From the NCBI RefSeq assembly GCF_022808175.1, contig NZ_JALGBX010000004.1, positions 377,722 through 441,721 on the forward strand: a stretch of DNA of 64,000 nucleotides. Reading direction: 5' to 3'. This stretch comes from Streptomyces sp. AP-93 (lineage in GTDB: Bacteria; Actinomycetota; Actinomycetes; Streptomycetales; Streptomycetaceae). A program made the position numbers and the translations under genes. Position 1 is the stretch's first letter, and every line of letters starts with the position of its first letter. This document shows positions 35,989 through 45,225 of the stretch, one piece after another. The notes beneath the pieces were generated by a model, which saw only the letters and a program-made list of their open reading frames with translations, did not search any database and was not told the DNA's origin.

Positions 35989-36645
35989 TCATGCGGGCTT
36001 CACCAGGCCCGTGTCGTAGGCGAAGATCACAGCCTGGACCCGGTCGCGGGCACCGATCTTCGCGAGGACATGACTGACGTGCGTTTTGACGGTCGAATCG
36101 GCCAGCGACAGCCGCTCGGCAATCTCGGGGTTGCTCCAGCCGGACGCGACGGCGGTGAGCACCTCGCGTTCGCGCTGGGTGAGGGAGGCGAGTCGGCGTT
36201 CCTGGTCGGGGGTACGGCCGGGGAAGCGGTCGGAGAAGGCGTCGATGAGCCGGCGCGTCAGGCCGGGGGCGATGACGGCGTCCCCGGCGGCCACCGCGCG
36301 GATGCCCGCGATCAGTTCGTCGGGCTGCGCGTCCTTGAGGAGGAAGCCGCTGGCCCCGGCGCGCAGGGCGGCGTACGCGTACTCGTCCAGGTCGAAGGTG
36401 GTCAGCACCAGGATGCGGGAGTTGCCTCCGGATTCCACGATGCGGCGGGTCGCCTCGATGCCGTCCATCCCTGGCATGCGGACGTCCATCAGGACCACGT
36501 CGGGGCGTAGGTCGGCGGTTCTGCGGACTGCTTCCGCTCCGTGGGTGGCCTCACCGACCACGGCCATGTCGGCGTACTGCTCCATGAGCATGCTGAAGCC
36601 GAGGCGCTGCAGGGCCTGGTCGTCGACGATGAGGACGGTGGTCAT
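35989..36645 (-). CDS. NarL/LuxR-family response regulator
   Basis: 218 residues: receiver (VDDQALQR, phospho-Asp in VVLMDVRMPGMDG, LLKDAQPDEL) and LuxR-type HTH (LTQREREVLTAVASG, SNPEIAERLSLADSTVKTHV). Start ATG 36645 overlaps the kinase stop (ATGA), so the pair is translationally coupled. Targets unknown; the nearest candidates are the palindrome at 38154-38181 and the cupin gene. Confidence 0.9.
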   Translation of the reverse strand: MTTVLIVDDQALQRLGFSMLMEQYADMAVVGEATHGAEAVRRTADLRPDVVLMDVRMPGMDGIEATRRIVESGGNSRILVLTTFDLDEYAYAALRAGASGFLLKDAQPDELIAGIRAVAAGDAVIAPGLTRRLIDAFSDRFPGRTPDQERRLASLTQREREVLTAVASGWSNPEIAERLSLADSTVKTHVSHVLAKIGARDRVQAVIFAYDTGLVKPA

Positions 36646-37964
36646 TTCGGGCTGCTCTCCGTGGAAGCGGTAGTGGGCTGGTGCGGTGTGGCTGCCAGGC
36701 CGGCGCGGACGGTCCAGCCGCCGCGGGAGTTGGGGCCCGCAGTGACCTCGCCTTGGTAGAGGGCGGCCCGCTCGCGCATGCCGACCAGCCCCTGGCCTGT
36801 GTGCTCGCGGTGGCCCTGAGGTGTGGGGCGGGAAGGTCCGGAGTCCTCGACGGTGATGTGCACGGCTTGGTGGCCGGCCGTGACCACGACGGACACCGTG
36901 GTGTCGGGCGCTGCATGCTTGAGGGTGTTGGTCAGGGCTTCTTGGACGATGCGGTACATCGCCAGCTGGAGTCCCTGGGAGAGGCCGGTCAGGTCGCCTT
37001 CGGTGTGCAGGGCGACGGTGGGCCCGGCGGCCCGGACCCGTTCCAGCAGGGCGCCGAGGTCGGCCACGCCCGGTTGCGGGGCGAGTGGGGCGTCGGGGTC
37101 GCTGCGCCCGTCGCCGATGACGCCGAGCAGGCGGCGCAGCTCGGCCAGGGCGCCGCGGCCGCTGTCGGCGATGATCCTCAGGGTGTCGGCGCCCCGTTTG
37201 GGCGAGCGCTCGGCGAGACCGGCGGCGCCGTCGGCGAGGCCGACGATGACGGCGAGGGTGTGGCCGAGGATGTCGTGCATCTCCCGGGCAACACGGGCAC
37301 GCTCCGTGGCGACTGCCAGGCGAGCCCGCTGATCCCGCTCCACCTCCAGCCGCAGTGTGCGCTCCTCCAGGGCCGCGATGTAGGAACGCGCCACCCGGCT
37401 GGCCAAGCCCAGTCCCGCCATCGCCACGGTGCAGACCACCAACAGGCTCACGAGCGCCGGGAGCTGCCTGAGGCTCGTCGCCGACCCGTCGGCCGACAGG
37501 ACGAAGCCCGTAGCGACCACCTCCGGAATGCTGACCGCGAGAGCGAGGGCCACCTGCCCGGGGGTTCCGAAGCGAGCCAGGCTGTACAAGGCCACCAGAC
37601 GGCTGGCGGTGGAGCCCATCTCCAGGGCTATGCCCACCGCAGACAGGCAGGCAATGACCCAGAAGACCAGGAGGGGGCGGCGTTCCCGCCACAGGAGCGG
37701 CAGGGAGAAGCCGGCCACCAGTACCAGCAACACCGCCAAGCGGGTCTCGGAGCTGCCGGGCATGTTCAGCAGGGACAGGATGCCGAGCAGGGCGACGCCG
37801 GCCGGCACCCCCCACCGTCTGACCCGCGGATGGGCCTGGTCCGCGCGCCCCACCGACGTCAGCCAGGACAGCAGCCGGACGATCGTGCGGTGCTCGGAGT
37901 CGGCCAGCAGGGATCCGGGCTCGACGGGACGGACCGTCGGATCTGATGAGGTCACTGCGCACAC
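36642..37964 (-). CDS. NarL-type sensor histidine kinase
   Basis: 440 residues. Membrane helices lie between about 55 and 190 (GVALLGILSLLNMPG, LAVLLVLVAGFSLPLL, FWVIACLSAVGIAL, LVSLLVVCTVAMAGLGLA); then HisKA_3 with REMHDILGHTLAVIVG and a HATPase part (YRIVQEALTNTLKHA, GLVGMRERA). Partner of the regulator at 35989. No periplasmic sensor domain is obvious, so it probably senses a membrane or lipid-phase signal. Confidence 0.9.
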   Translation of the reverse strand: MCAVTSSDPTVRPVEPGSLLADSEHRTIVRLLSWLTSVGRADQAHPRVRRWGVPAGVALLGILSLLNMPGSSETRLAVLLVLVAGFSLPLLWRERRPLLVFWVIACLSAVGIALEMGSTASRLVALYSLARFGTPGQVALALAVSIPEVVATGFVLSADGSATSLRQLPALVSLLVVCTVAMAGLGLASRVARSYIAALEERTLRLEVERDQRARLAVATERARVAREMHDILGHTLAVIVGLADGAAGLAERSPKRGADTLRIIADSGRGALAELRRLLGVIGDGRSDPDAPLAPQPGVADLGALLERVRAAGPTVALHTEGDLTGLSQGLQLAMYRIVQEALTNTLKHAAPDTTVSVVVTAGHQAVHITVEDSGPSRPTPQGHREHTGQGLVGMRERAALYQGEVTAGPNSRGGWTVRAGLAATPHQPTTASTESSPK

Positions 37965-38153
37965 CCCTCTCGGTGCAGGCGGGGATGGGAGATGTGGCAG
38001 GTGGGCGTCCGCACGGCCGGCCGGAACTGTCGTTCTGGTGCGGATGCTACGGCCGCCCGGTCAGCTCCTGGCGGACGCGGGGCGTGAGCCGCTTCATCAC
38101 GCTAGCCGCGCTCCCGGAGGCCTCTGCGGCACGCAGGGACCGAACATCGGTCA

Positions 38154-38181
38154 GCGCTCTAGTACCCAGGTACTAGAGCGC
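38154..38181. promoter_or_regulatory. 28-bp near-perfect palindrome
   Basis: GCGCTCTAGTACC (38154-38166), two bases CA, then the exact complement GGTACTAGAGCGC (38169-38181). It lies 190 bp upstream of the kinase gene and 73 bp past the cupin stop, in a region (37965-38254) with no gene. The AT-rich centre suggests a repressor operator more than a terminator; both are possible. Confidence 0.6.
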
Positions 38182-38254
38182 CTCGTTCCCGAGGCCCACG
38201 CCGCGCTGTGCCTTCGACGCGTACGGTCCCCTCACCGGCGGCCACCGCAAGGCA

Positions 38255-38659
38255 TCAACCCATCTGGTCTGCGGTGGAGAGGTGCTCGACCGTCTTGCCG
38301 GTCTCGGTGAAGGTGCGCGTCACGTGGCCGGACGAATACACCCACAGGATGCGCAGGGGACGGTCGCCGATGTTACGGAACAGGTGCGGGATCGGGGAAG
38401 GGACGTACGTGGTGTCGAACTGCTCCAGCTTCGTCACCTCACCGTCCACCACCACCTCGGCCTCACCCTCCAGGATCGTGACGTGCTCGTCGCAGTTATG
38501 TGAGTGCAGGGGCGCCCCCGAGCCCACGGGATAGACGCTGATCCCGCTGGTGATGCGGTTCTCACCCCCCGCAGCCGACGCCGTGATCAGTGGCGTCGTG
38601 ACGACCGAGCCGCCCCGGTCGAGCAGGGGTACCGACGCGGCTTTGATGATGGTGGTCAT
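38255..38659 (-). CDS. Cupin-domain protein
   Basis: 134 residues, single cupin: [21 protein letters not shown] (metal ligands H-x-H and E) and the second motif [20 protein letters not shown]. Could be a small dioxygenase, isomerase or sugar/lactone-binding protein. It is divergent from the CMD/AhpD gene at 38864 (205 bp between starts), so both may share control with the catabolic cluster. Confidence 0.8.
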   Translation of the reverse strand: MTTIIKAASVPLLDRGGSVVTTPLITASAAGGENRITSGISVYPVGSGAPLHSHNCDEHVTILEGEAEVVVDGEVTKLEQFDTTYVPSPIPHLFRNIGDRPLRILWVYSSGHVTRTFTETGKTVEHLSTADQMG

Positions 38660-38863
38660 CCTGGGTTCCTCTCGAATTCACGGCCGTGCGTCAACCGACC
38701 GTAGGCCGTACCTCGGCGGTTGAGTGCCCCACGATGCGCAGCTTTACGTTGCGCGTCCGGGGGGATGGGCATCCCCGAGCCCAGCTGTACGGTCACCACT
38801 CATCGCACGGCGTCCTGTTCCGTGACGGAAACACGTTGGAAAGAAAAGGCAGGTATCGGCCAG

Positions 38864-39454
38864 ATGAGGCTCCCCGTTCTCCAGCATGAGGAAATGGACC
38901 CGCGGCAGCAGGAGTTGGCGGCCCGCATCGCGGGGCGGCGCGGCGCCGTCCGAGGCCCGTTCCGGGTCTGGCTGCACAGCCCGGAGATGTGCGAGCGCGC
39001 CGAATCCCTCGGCGCCTTCGCCCGCTTCGACTGCAGCCTCCCCAAGCACCTGCGCGAACTCACCCTCCTGATGGCCGCACGGAATTGGGACGCGCAGTAC
39101 TCCTGGAACGCGCACGTGCACCAGGCGATCGAGGCAGGTATTCCGGAGGCTGCGGTCAAGGCGATCGCCGAGAAGCGCGAGGCGGTCTTCGAAGAGGAGA
39201 AGGATCAGTCCTTCTACCAGTTCTGCCGAGAGATCCTCGAAGAGCACTTTGTCTCCGACGAGACCTTCGCCCGCGCCCACGCGCACTTCGGTTCCAAGGG
39301 TCTGGTCGACACGATTGGTGCGCTCGGCAACTTCACCATGCTCGGCATGTGCCTGAACACCTTCCAAGTGGATCTGCAGGACAAGGAGCCCCCGTTCCCG
39401 GACGTCCGCGGCTACGGGCGGGTCATTCCCGGCGGCAACGGGGGACACTCGTGA
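38864..39454 (+). CDS. Carboxymuconolactone decarboxylase/AhpD-like protein
   Basis: 196 residues, helical. The central block LPKHLRELTLLMAARNWDAQYSWNAH matches the CMD/AhpD fold. The AhpD CxxC pair is absent, so a peroxidase role is unlikely and a lactone decarboxylase or similar role in the cluster is more plausible. Start ATG 38864 was chosen from spacing and the loss of likeness upstream. It overlaps the ABC ATPase gene by 4 bp (GTGA), tying an enzyme to the importer. Confidence 0.75.
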   Translation: MRLPVLQHEEMDPRQQELAARIAGRRGAVRGPFRVWLHSPEMCERAESLGAFARFDCSLPKHLRELTLLMAARNWDAQYSWNAHVHQAIEAGIPEAAVKAIAEKREAVFEEEKDQSFYQFCREILEEHFVSDETFARAHAHFGSKGLVDTIGALGNFTMLGMCLNTFQVDLQDKEPPFPDVRGYGRVIPGGNGGHS

Positions 39455-40956
39455 CGTCCCCGCCGGCGCCCGCCGCTGTCGTCCGCGTCCGCGGTGTCAC
39501 CAAGAGCTTCGGTGGGGCGGCCGCGCTCAAAGAGGTGGATCTCGATCTGAACCCCGGCGAGATACACGCGCTGATGGGGATGAACGGGGCGGGGAAATCC
39601 ACCCTGGTGCAGGTGCTCGCCGGGGTGCACCAGCCCGACCGGGGCGGCGTCGAGATCGACGGCCGGACCCACGCGGCCTTGACGATGCGCCAGGCTCGTC
39701 GGCTCGGCGTATCCATGGTCCCCCAGCGCCGCGAGCTCGTCATGGGGCTCACCGTCGCCGAGAACATCCTGCTGGGCGACCTCCCGGTCCGCCGCGGCCG
39801 GGTGAACTGGCGGACGGTGAAGGCGCAGGCCCGTGAGGCACTCGAGGCCCTGGACATCGTCCTCGACGTGGAGCAGCCGGCCGGGGAGCTGACCGTGGCC
39901 GAGCAGACCATGGTGGAGATCGCCCGCGAGGTCCGCCGCGGCGGTCGGGTGCTCATCCTCGACGAGCCCACGGCCTGCCTGGGCGCGGAAGCCGCGCAGC
40001 AGGTCAAGACGCTGATCCGCAGGCTCCGGGACGAGGGCATCGCGATCGTCTACATCTCGCACTACATCGACGAGGTGCTGGACGTCGCCGACCGCGTCAC
40101 CGTGATGCGGGACGGACGGGTCGTGCACACCGCGCCCGCCCTCGAACTCGACGGTCCCGGCCTGGTCCGCCACATGGTGGGCCGTGACGTGGTCTCCCGG
40201 CGCCCCGAACGGTCCGCGCCCAGGGAGGAGATCGGGCTACGGGTCAGCGGCCTGAGCCGGGGTCGCTTCATCCGCGACTTCGGCGTAGAGGTACAGAAGG
40301 GCGAGGTGGTCGGCGTCCTGGGAGCAGCCGGCGACGCCCAGTCCTTCCTCTTCGACCTGCTCTCCGGCAGGCTCCGGCCGGACGGCGGGACCCTGCACGT
40401 GGGCGGCCGGAGGGTGCCCCTGGGACGGGTACGCCATTCCCTGGACAGCGGACTGCGGTGCGTGAGCGGAGACCGCCGCAACCTCGGCCTCATCCCCGGC
40501 CTGTCCGTGAACGAGAACCTCATGCTCGCCGGCGACCGCTTCGCCCGGCGTCGGCTGCACCGCGAACCCGAACTGGCCCTCCGCGCCGCACCCCACCGCG
40601 ATGCCTACGGCGTGGTCACGCTCTCGCGCAATCCGCCCGTCAGCACGCTGTCGGGCGGCAACCAGCAGAAGGTCCTCCTCGCCAAATGGCTGGAGACCTC
40701 GCCCACGGCGGTCTTCCTCGAAGACCCCACCAACGGGGTCGACGTGGCGGCCATGGCCGACATCCACACGATCATCGACGACCTGGCGGGCCGGGGCGTG
40801 GCGGTCCTGCTCGCCTCCTCCTCCGCCGAGGAGATCATGCGCCTGGCCGACCGCGCGGTGGTCGTGCGCTCGGGCCACGTCGTGGCCGAACAGGACATCG
40901 CCCGCACCACTCGCGACGAGCTCGTCTCGACCGCCCTCGGAGGTACCCACCCATGA
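39451..40956 (+). CDS. Sugar-type ABC importer ATPase (RbsA/MglA-like)
   Basis: 501 residues with two nucleotide-binding halves. Half 1: Walker A GMNGAGKST, Walker B VLILDEPTA. Half 2: degenerate Walker A (GAAGDAQSF), intact signature STLSGGNQQKVLLAKWL and EDPTNGVDVAA. This one-strong-one-weak arrangement is the rule for ribose/galactose-type importers. Overlaps CMD and the permease gene by 4 bp each. Confidence 0.9.
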   Translation: MTSPPAPAAVVRVRGVTKSFGGAAALKEVDLDLNPGEIHALMGMNGAGKSTLVQVLAGVHQPDRGGVEIDGRTHAALTMRQARRLGVSMVPQRRELVMGLTVAENILLGDLPVRRGRVNWRTVKAQAREALEALDIVLDVEQPAGELTVAEQTMVEIAREVRRGGRVLILDEPTACLGAEAAQQVKTLIRRLRDEGIAIVYISHYIDEVLDVADRVTVMRDGRVVHTAPALELDGPGLVRHMVGRDVVSRRPERSAPREEIGLRVSGLSRGRFIRDFGVEVQKGEVVGVLGAAGDAQSFLFDLLSGRLRPDGGTLHVGGRRVPLGRVRHSLDSGLRCVSGDRRNLGLIPGLSVNENLMLAGDRFARRRLHREPELALRAAPHRDAYGVVTLSRNPPVSTLSGGNQQKVLLAKWLETSPTAVFLEDPTNGVDVAAMADIHTIIDDLAGRGVAVLLASSSAEEIMRLADRAVVVRSGHVVAEQDIARTTRDELVSTALGGTHP

Positions 40957-41975
40957 GCCTCAAAACCGCACCCCGGGCCCGGAATCCCGTCGGCTCCCGG
41001 CAACCGACGGGCAACAGTGGGAAGGGCGGCCTGCTGGCCAGGGCGCAGCAGATCCCGCACTTCGGCCTGCTGGGTGTACTCGCCCTGGTGGCTATCGTCG
41101 TGGGAACACAGAGCGGCGCGTTCTTCACCGGCGACAACGTCCTCAACGTGGTCCGCCAGGTGAGCATCGCGGCCGTCATCGCGGCCGCCCTCACCCTGGT
41201 GATGACGGCCGGCGGCATGGACTTCTCCATGGGCAGCAACGTCTACGTGATTGCGGCCTTCGCCGCGCAGCTGATCCACTCGGGCACCTCCGTCACGGTC
41301 ACGATCCTCACCTCCATCGCCCTGGCCACCGTGATAGGCCTGGTCAACGGGCTCATCGTCACCTACACGAACGTGGCGCCCTTCGTGGTGACTCTGGCCA
41401 CCGCCACCATCCTGGACGGCGTCTGCCTGGTCGTCCTCGACGGCAAGACGGTGTCGAGCGGCGACGCGCTGTCCGGTTTGGGCGCCGGCCACACCCTCGG
41501 ACTGCCCAACCTGACCCTCCTGGCGGTCGTCGTCCTCGCGATCACCGCTCTGATCATGAAGTACACGACCTTCGGCCGCGACCTCTTCGCCATCGGCGGC
41601 AACGAGCACGTCGCCCGCCTCAGCGGCATCGGCGTCAACCGCAACAAGCTGGTGCTGTACGCGGCCGCGGGCGCGCTCTCCGGCCTCGCCGGAATCATGC
41701 TGCTGTCCCGCCTGGTCTCCAGCAGCCCCAGCCCGGGCGGAGGCCTCATGCTCCAGCTCGGCGCGGTGGCCGCGGTCGTCATCGGCGGCACCGCACTGGC
41801 GGGCGGACACGGCACGGTGGCAGGCACCGTGCTCGGGGTGCTGCTGCTAGGCGTGGTCGCCAACGCGCTGAACCTGCTGCAGATCTCCTCCTTCTACCAG
41901 CCCGTCTCGGTCGGCACGGTGCTGGTGATCGCGGCCGTCGCCAACCAGTTCCAGAAGTCGCGCCACGCCCACTGA
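40953..41975 (+). CDS. Sugar-type ABC importer permease (RbsC-like)
   Basis: 340 residues, about ten hydrophobic helices; GGMDFSMGSNVYVIAAFAAQ, GLVNGLIVTY, GRDLFAIGGNEHVARLSGI and GGTALAGGHGTVAGTVLGVLLLG are the family blocks. Start ATG 40953 (ATGA overlap with the ATPase). Substrate is not necessarily a sugar: this family also carries aromatic-derived and polyol compounds. Confidence 0.9.
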   Translation: MSLKTAPRARNPVGSRQPTGNSGKGGLLARAQQIPHFGLLGVLALVAIVVGTQSGAFFTGDNVLNVVRQVSIAAVIAAALTLVMTAGGMDFSMGSNVYVIAAFAAQLIHSGTSVTVTILTSIALATVIGLVNGLIVTYTNVAPFVVTLATATILDGVCLVVLDGKTVSSGDALSGLGAGHTLGLPNLTLLAVVVLAITALIMKYTTFGRDLFAIGGNEHVARLSGIGVNRNKLVLYAAAGALSGLAGIMLLSRLVSSSPSPGGGLMLQLGAVAAVVIGGTALAGGHGTVAGTVLGVLLLGVVANALNLLQISSFYQPVSVGTVLVIAAVANQFQKSRHAH

Positions 41976-42092
41976 CGCAGGGCGGCGCACCCCCGCGAAC
42001 CCCACACCCGTAACCCCTCATTGCACACGCCCCGGCCCGTGGTGCGCAGCCGCACCCGGTACATCCGCACGCCCTACGGAAGGCACCGCAAA

Positions 42093-43040
42093 ATGAGAGT
42101 CACCCACCGCCGCCAGGCCCTCCTCGCCACCGCCATCGGCACGGGACTGCTGCTCACCGGCTGCGCCGAAGACGCCGGCCAGGGCGGCGACGGCAAGTAC
42201 ACCATCGGCTTCGTCAACGGCAGCAACACCGAGTTCCACACCTGTCTGCAGAAGTCGATCGAGCTGAAGGCCAAGGAGCTGGAGGTCGAGCTCTACACGG
42301 CCAACTCCACCCAGGACGCCGGCAAAGAGCTGTCCAACATCGAGGACATGATCGCCCGCGGTATCGACGCGGTCATCGTCCAGACCGTCAACGTGGACGC
42401 CCTGTCCGCGGACATAGCCAAGGCCAAGGCCGCCAACGTCCCGATCTTCCTCACCTCGGTCCTCCCCGGGGACATGAAGGACGTGCTCGGCGCCTCGGTC
42501 GTACCGCTCGCTGAGGTCGGCAAGATGGACGCCCAGCAGGTCGGCCACGACGCCCAGGGCAAGAACGTCAAGATCGGCATCATCGCCGGCGCCCCCGGAG
42601 CCGCCTCCGACGTGCTGGTGGGCGGCTTCAAGGACAACCTCCCGGCGAACGCGACGGTGGTGGCGAACCAGCCCGGCATGTTCTCCCCGGCCAAAGCACA
42701 GGAAGTGGCCGAGAACATGATCCAGGCCCACCCCGACTTGGACTATGTCTTCATCGCCAATGAGGAGATGGCCTTCGGCGCGGTTAACGCCTTCAAGGCC
42801 GCGAAGGCGGACGTCAAGATCGTGACCAACAACGGCACCGAGCGCGGCGTCGAGGCCGTCAAGAACGGCACCTTCCTCGCCACGATCTCCAACTCGGCGG
42901 CGGTCACCGGGGCCACCGCGCTGGAGAACACCGTCCGGCTCCTCGACGGCTACAAGGGCATCGACAAGATCGCGCGCACCCGGCTCGTCGCCGTGACCAA
43001 GGCCAATGCGGACGACGCTCCGGCGTACTGCCCCAAGTAG
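42093..43040 (+). CDS. Substrate-binding lipoprotein of the ABC importer
   Basis: 315 residues. Signal peptide with RR and lipobox LLTGC (Cys about residue 23), then a periplasmic-binding-protein fold of the ribose type (YTIGFVNGSNTEFHTCLQKS, IEDMIARGIDAVIVQ, VFIANEEMAFGAV, IVTNNGTERGVEAVKNG). Start ATG 42093 gives the signal peptide proper spacing. 117 bp past the permease gene. Confidence 0.9.
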   Translation: MRVTHRRQALLATAIGTGLLLTGCAEDAGQGGDGKYTIGFVNGSNTEFHTCLQKSIELKAKELEVELYTANSTQDAGKELSNIEDMIARGIDAVIVQTVNVDALSADIAKAKAANVPIFLTSVLPGDMKDVLGASVVPLAEVGKMDAQQVGHDAQGKNVKIGIIAGAPGAASDVLVGGFKDNLPANATVVANQPGMFSPAKAQEVAENMIQAHPDLDYVFIANEEMAFGAVNAFKAAKADVKIVTNNGTERGVEAVKNGTFLATISNSAAVTGATALENTVRLLDGYKGIDKIARTRLVAVTKANADDAPAYCPK

Positions 43041-43184
43041 CCCCGCGGGCGGGCAGCGGGCCTCGGCCGGGTTCTGGGCCAGCGCACAGGAAGCGCCCCT
43101 ACCGTCCCCCTCCAACACCCGCCGCTCCTGCCCGGCCTCGGCGGCCCCGTCAGCACCACCCCGCTCCATCAGCACGACAACCGG

Positions 43185-43205
43185 CCCGGGACCTACGGTC
43201 CCGGG
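43185..43205 (+). promoter_or_regulatory. Hairpin just before the LysR ribosome site
   Basis: Perfect 9-bp stem CCCGGGACC (43185-43193) / GGTCCCGGG (43197-43205), loop TAC, ending six bases before GGAGGAA. Could be the terminator of the importer operon or a translational or operator element of the lysR gene. Confidence 0.5.
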
Positions 43206-43219
43206 TAGTCGGAGGAACC

Positions 43220-44137
43220 ATGGACCGCCTGCTCGTCATGCACAGCTTCATCACCGTCGCCCAGAGCGGAAGTTTCAACGGCGCCGCCAAGAAGCTGGGC
43301 TCTTCCGGCTCCCTCGTGTCACGGCACGTCGCCGAACTGGAGCGCCAGGTGGGCGTCCGGCTCGTCCACCGCACGGCCCGCTCGGTGAGTCTGACCGAAC
43401 AAGGCCAGAGATACGCGGAATTCTGCGCGCGCATCCTCGGGGAGATCGAGCAGGAGGACGTATCCATCGCCCAGCTCCACGACCGCGCCGAAGGGACGCT
43501 CAGCATCAACTGCCCGAAATGGATCGGCGGCTTGGACCTGGGCGACGCCATCGCCGCATTTTCCGTGACGCATCCGAAGATCCAGGTCAAATTCGAACTC
43601 GGTGGAATGTCGGACCGGACGTACGATTTCCTGGACGGCGGTTTCGACATCGCTTTCCACACCAGGGACCTGCGTGATTCCGGTGTGCGGCTGAAGAAAA
43701 TCGCATCGCTGCCGTTCGTCCTGTGCGCCGCACCCTCCTACCTGGACCGCAACGGCCCGCTGGACGAGCCCAACGGCGTCGCCGCGCACGACTGCCTCGT
43801 CCACGTCAACGACCCCGTCTGGCGCATCGGCCACGGGCACGCCTCCACCCTGCACAAGATCCGCAACGTGGCGTTCTCCTCCAACTCCTACATCGCGCTG
43901 CAGAAAGCCGCGGTGCACGGCCGAGGCATCGGACTCCTACCGCAGCGGCCGGCGTACGACGATCTGATCTCCGGCGCCCTCAAGGTCCTCCTGCCGGAGC
44001 GGGGCGTTCCAGACCGTCCGCTCTACGCGATCTACGGCCCCGGGCCGTCCACACCCAGGAAAGTCAGCGCATTCCTCGAATTCCTCACCGAATGGTTCTC
44101 GAAGAATCCCATTCCGAGGATTTCCGGCAGCGCATGA
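43220..44137 (+). CDS. LysR-family transcriptional regulator
   Basis: 305 residues: N-terminal winged HTH (MHSFITVAQSGSFNGAAKKLGSS type, VSRHVAELERQVGVRLVHRT) and a LysR co-inducer domain (GGFDIAFHTRDL, FVLCAAPSYLDRNG). It resembles the CrgA/DsdC-like short subgroup. It lies between the importer and the enzyme genes on the same strand, so it probably controls the enzyme operon, using a pathway intermediate as signal. Confidence 0.9.
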   Translation: MDRLLVMHSFITVAQSGSFNGAAKKLGSSGSLVSRHVAELERQVGVRLVHRTARSVSLTEQGQRYAEFCARILGEIEQEDVSIAQLHDRAEGTLSINCPKWIGGLDLGDAIAAFSVTHPKIQVKFELGGMSDRTYDFLDGGFDIAFHTRDLRDSGVRLKKIASLPFVLCAAPSYLDRNGPLDEPNGVAAHDCLVHVNDPVWRIGHGHASTLHKIRNVAFSSNSYIALQKAAVHGRGIGLLPQRPAYDDLISGALKVLLPERGVPDRPLYAIYGPGPSTPRKVSAFLEFLTEWFSKNPIPRISGSA

Positions 44138-44157
44138 CCCGCAGGCCGCGCAGGGTG

Positions 44158-44170
44158 CAATCAACGATTG
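44158..44170 (+). promoter_or_regulatory. Candidate LysR site upstream of the enzyme operon
   Basis: CAATC-AAC-GATTG, a 5+3+5 perfect inverted repeat containing a T-N11-A-like frame, 107 bp before the start at 44277. Position fits a LysR activator site. Confidence 0.4.
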
Positions 44171-44276
44171 CGAACCCCGCACGCCGGATCCGTTGAGGCG
44201 GACCGCAGGCACATCTACGCTCGCCGGGAAACGGTGACGGGACCGAGTTCCGCGATATCAGCGAAGTGAGGAATCC

Positions 44277-45191
44277 ATGGGTATCCAGAGGGTCGAGTCG
44301 GTCACCTACGGCGTCGAGGACCTCGAAGAGTCTGTGCGGTTCTTCGAGGACTTCGGCCTCCTCCTCGTGGAGAGGACCGACGAACACGCGGTCTTCGAGA
44401 CCCTCGCCAGACAGACCGTGCACCTCGACACCCGTCCCTCCTCGACCCTGCCCGCCCCGGTCGAGCAGGGGCCCACCCTGCGCGAGGTGGTGTGGGGCGT
44501 GGACACCGCGCCGGAGCTGGCCCGCCTGGTGGCCGCAGCGGGACGGGACCGCACCGTCCGCGCGGCCGCGGACGGCGTGCACCACACCGTCGACGAGACC
44601 GGTTTCGGGGTGGGCCTCACCCTCGCACGGCCCAAGCCACTGCCCGCCCGGCACCGGCCCTCCAACGTCTCCGGCGCGGTCGACCGCTGGAACTCCCCGC
44701 TGGACTCGGTGGGGCGGGTCCGCCCGCTGCGCATGTGCCACATCGCCCTCAACATCCCCAAGGACGGGCGCGAGCAGGCCGTCGCCTTCTACACCGACCG
44801 CCTCGGCTTCCGCCCGACCGACGTCATCAAGCCCATGGGCGTCTTCATGCAGGCTCCCGGCGACGACGACCAGCACACCTTCCTGCTGTGCCACCGGCCC
44901 GACCGGGCGGGGATCAACCACATCGCCTACGAGGTCCCGGGCTTCGACGACGTCGTCGAAGGCGGCAACCACATGATCGACAGTGGCTGGCGCGAGGCCC
45001 GGAAACTGGGCCGCCACACCATCGGCTCCAACGTCTTCCGCTTCCTCCACGCCCCGTGCGGAGGCCGCGTCGAGTACGCCTGCGACATGGACCGCGTCGA
45101 CGACTCGTACGAGACCCGCGTCCACGAGACCGCGCCGCCGCACACCATCTGGTCGCTGCGCACCAACCGCGACGCGTCGCCGGCCGCCTGA
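44277..45191 (+). CDS. VOC-family extradiol-dioxygenase-like enzyme
   Basis: 304 residues, two VOC modules as in type I extradiol dioxygenases. The C-terminal module holds the 2-His-1-Glu metal triad: H155 (MCHIALNI), H215 (INHIAYEV) and E266 (GRVEYACDM). The N-terminal module lacks these. In catechol 2,3-dioxygenase relatives this triad binds Fe(II) to cleave an aromatic ring next to a diol. Other VOC chemistries cannot be excluded. First gene of the enzyme operon. Confidence 0.75.
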   Translation: MGIQRVESVTYGVEDLEESVRFFEDFGLLLVERTDEHAVFETLARQTVHLDTRPSSTLPAPVEQGPTLREVVWGVDTAPELARLVAAAGRDRTVRAAADGVHHTVDETGFGVGLTLARPKPLPARHRPSNVSGAVDRWNSPLDSVGRVRPLRMCHIALNIPKDGREQAVAFYTDRLGFRPTDVIKPMGVFMQAPGDDDQHTFLLCHRPDRAGINHIAYEVPGFDDVVEGGNHMIDSGWREARKLGRHTIGSNVFRFLHAPCGGRVEYACDMDRVDDSYETRVHETAPPHTIWSLRTNRDASPAA

Positions 45192-45225
45192 ACCACCACA
45201 CCCCATCCGCTGAGAGGGCCCACGC

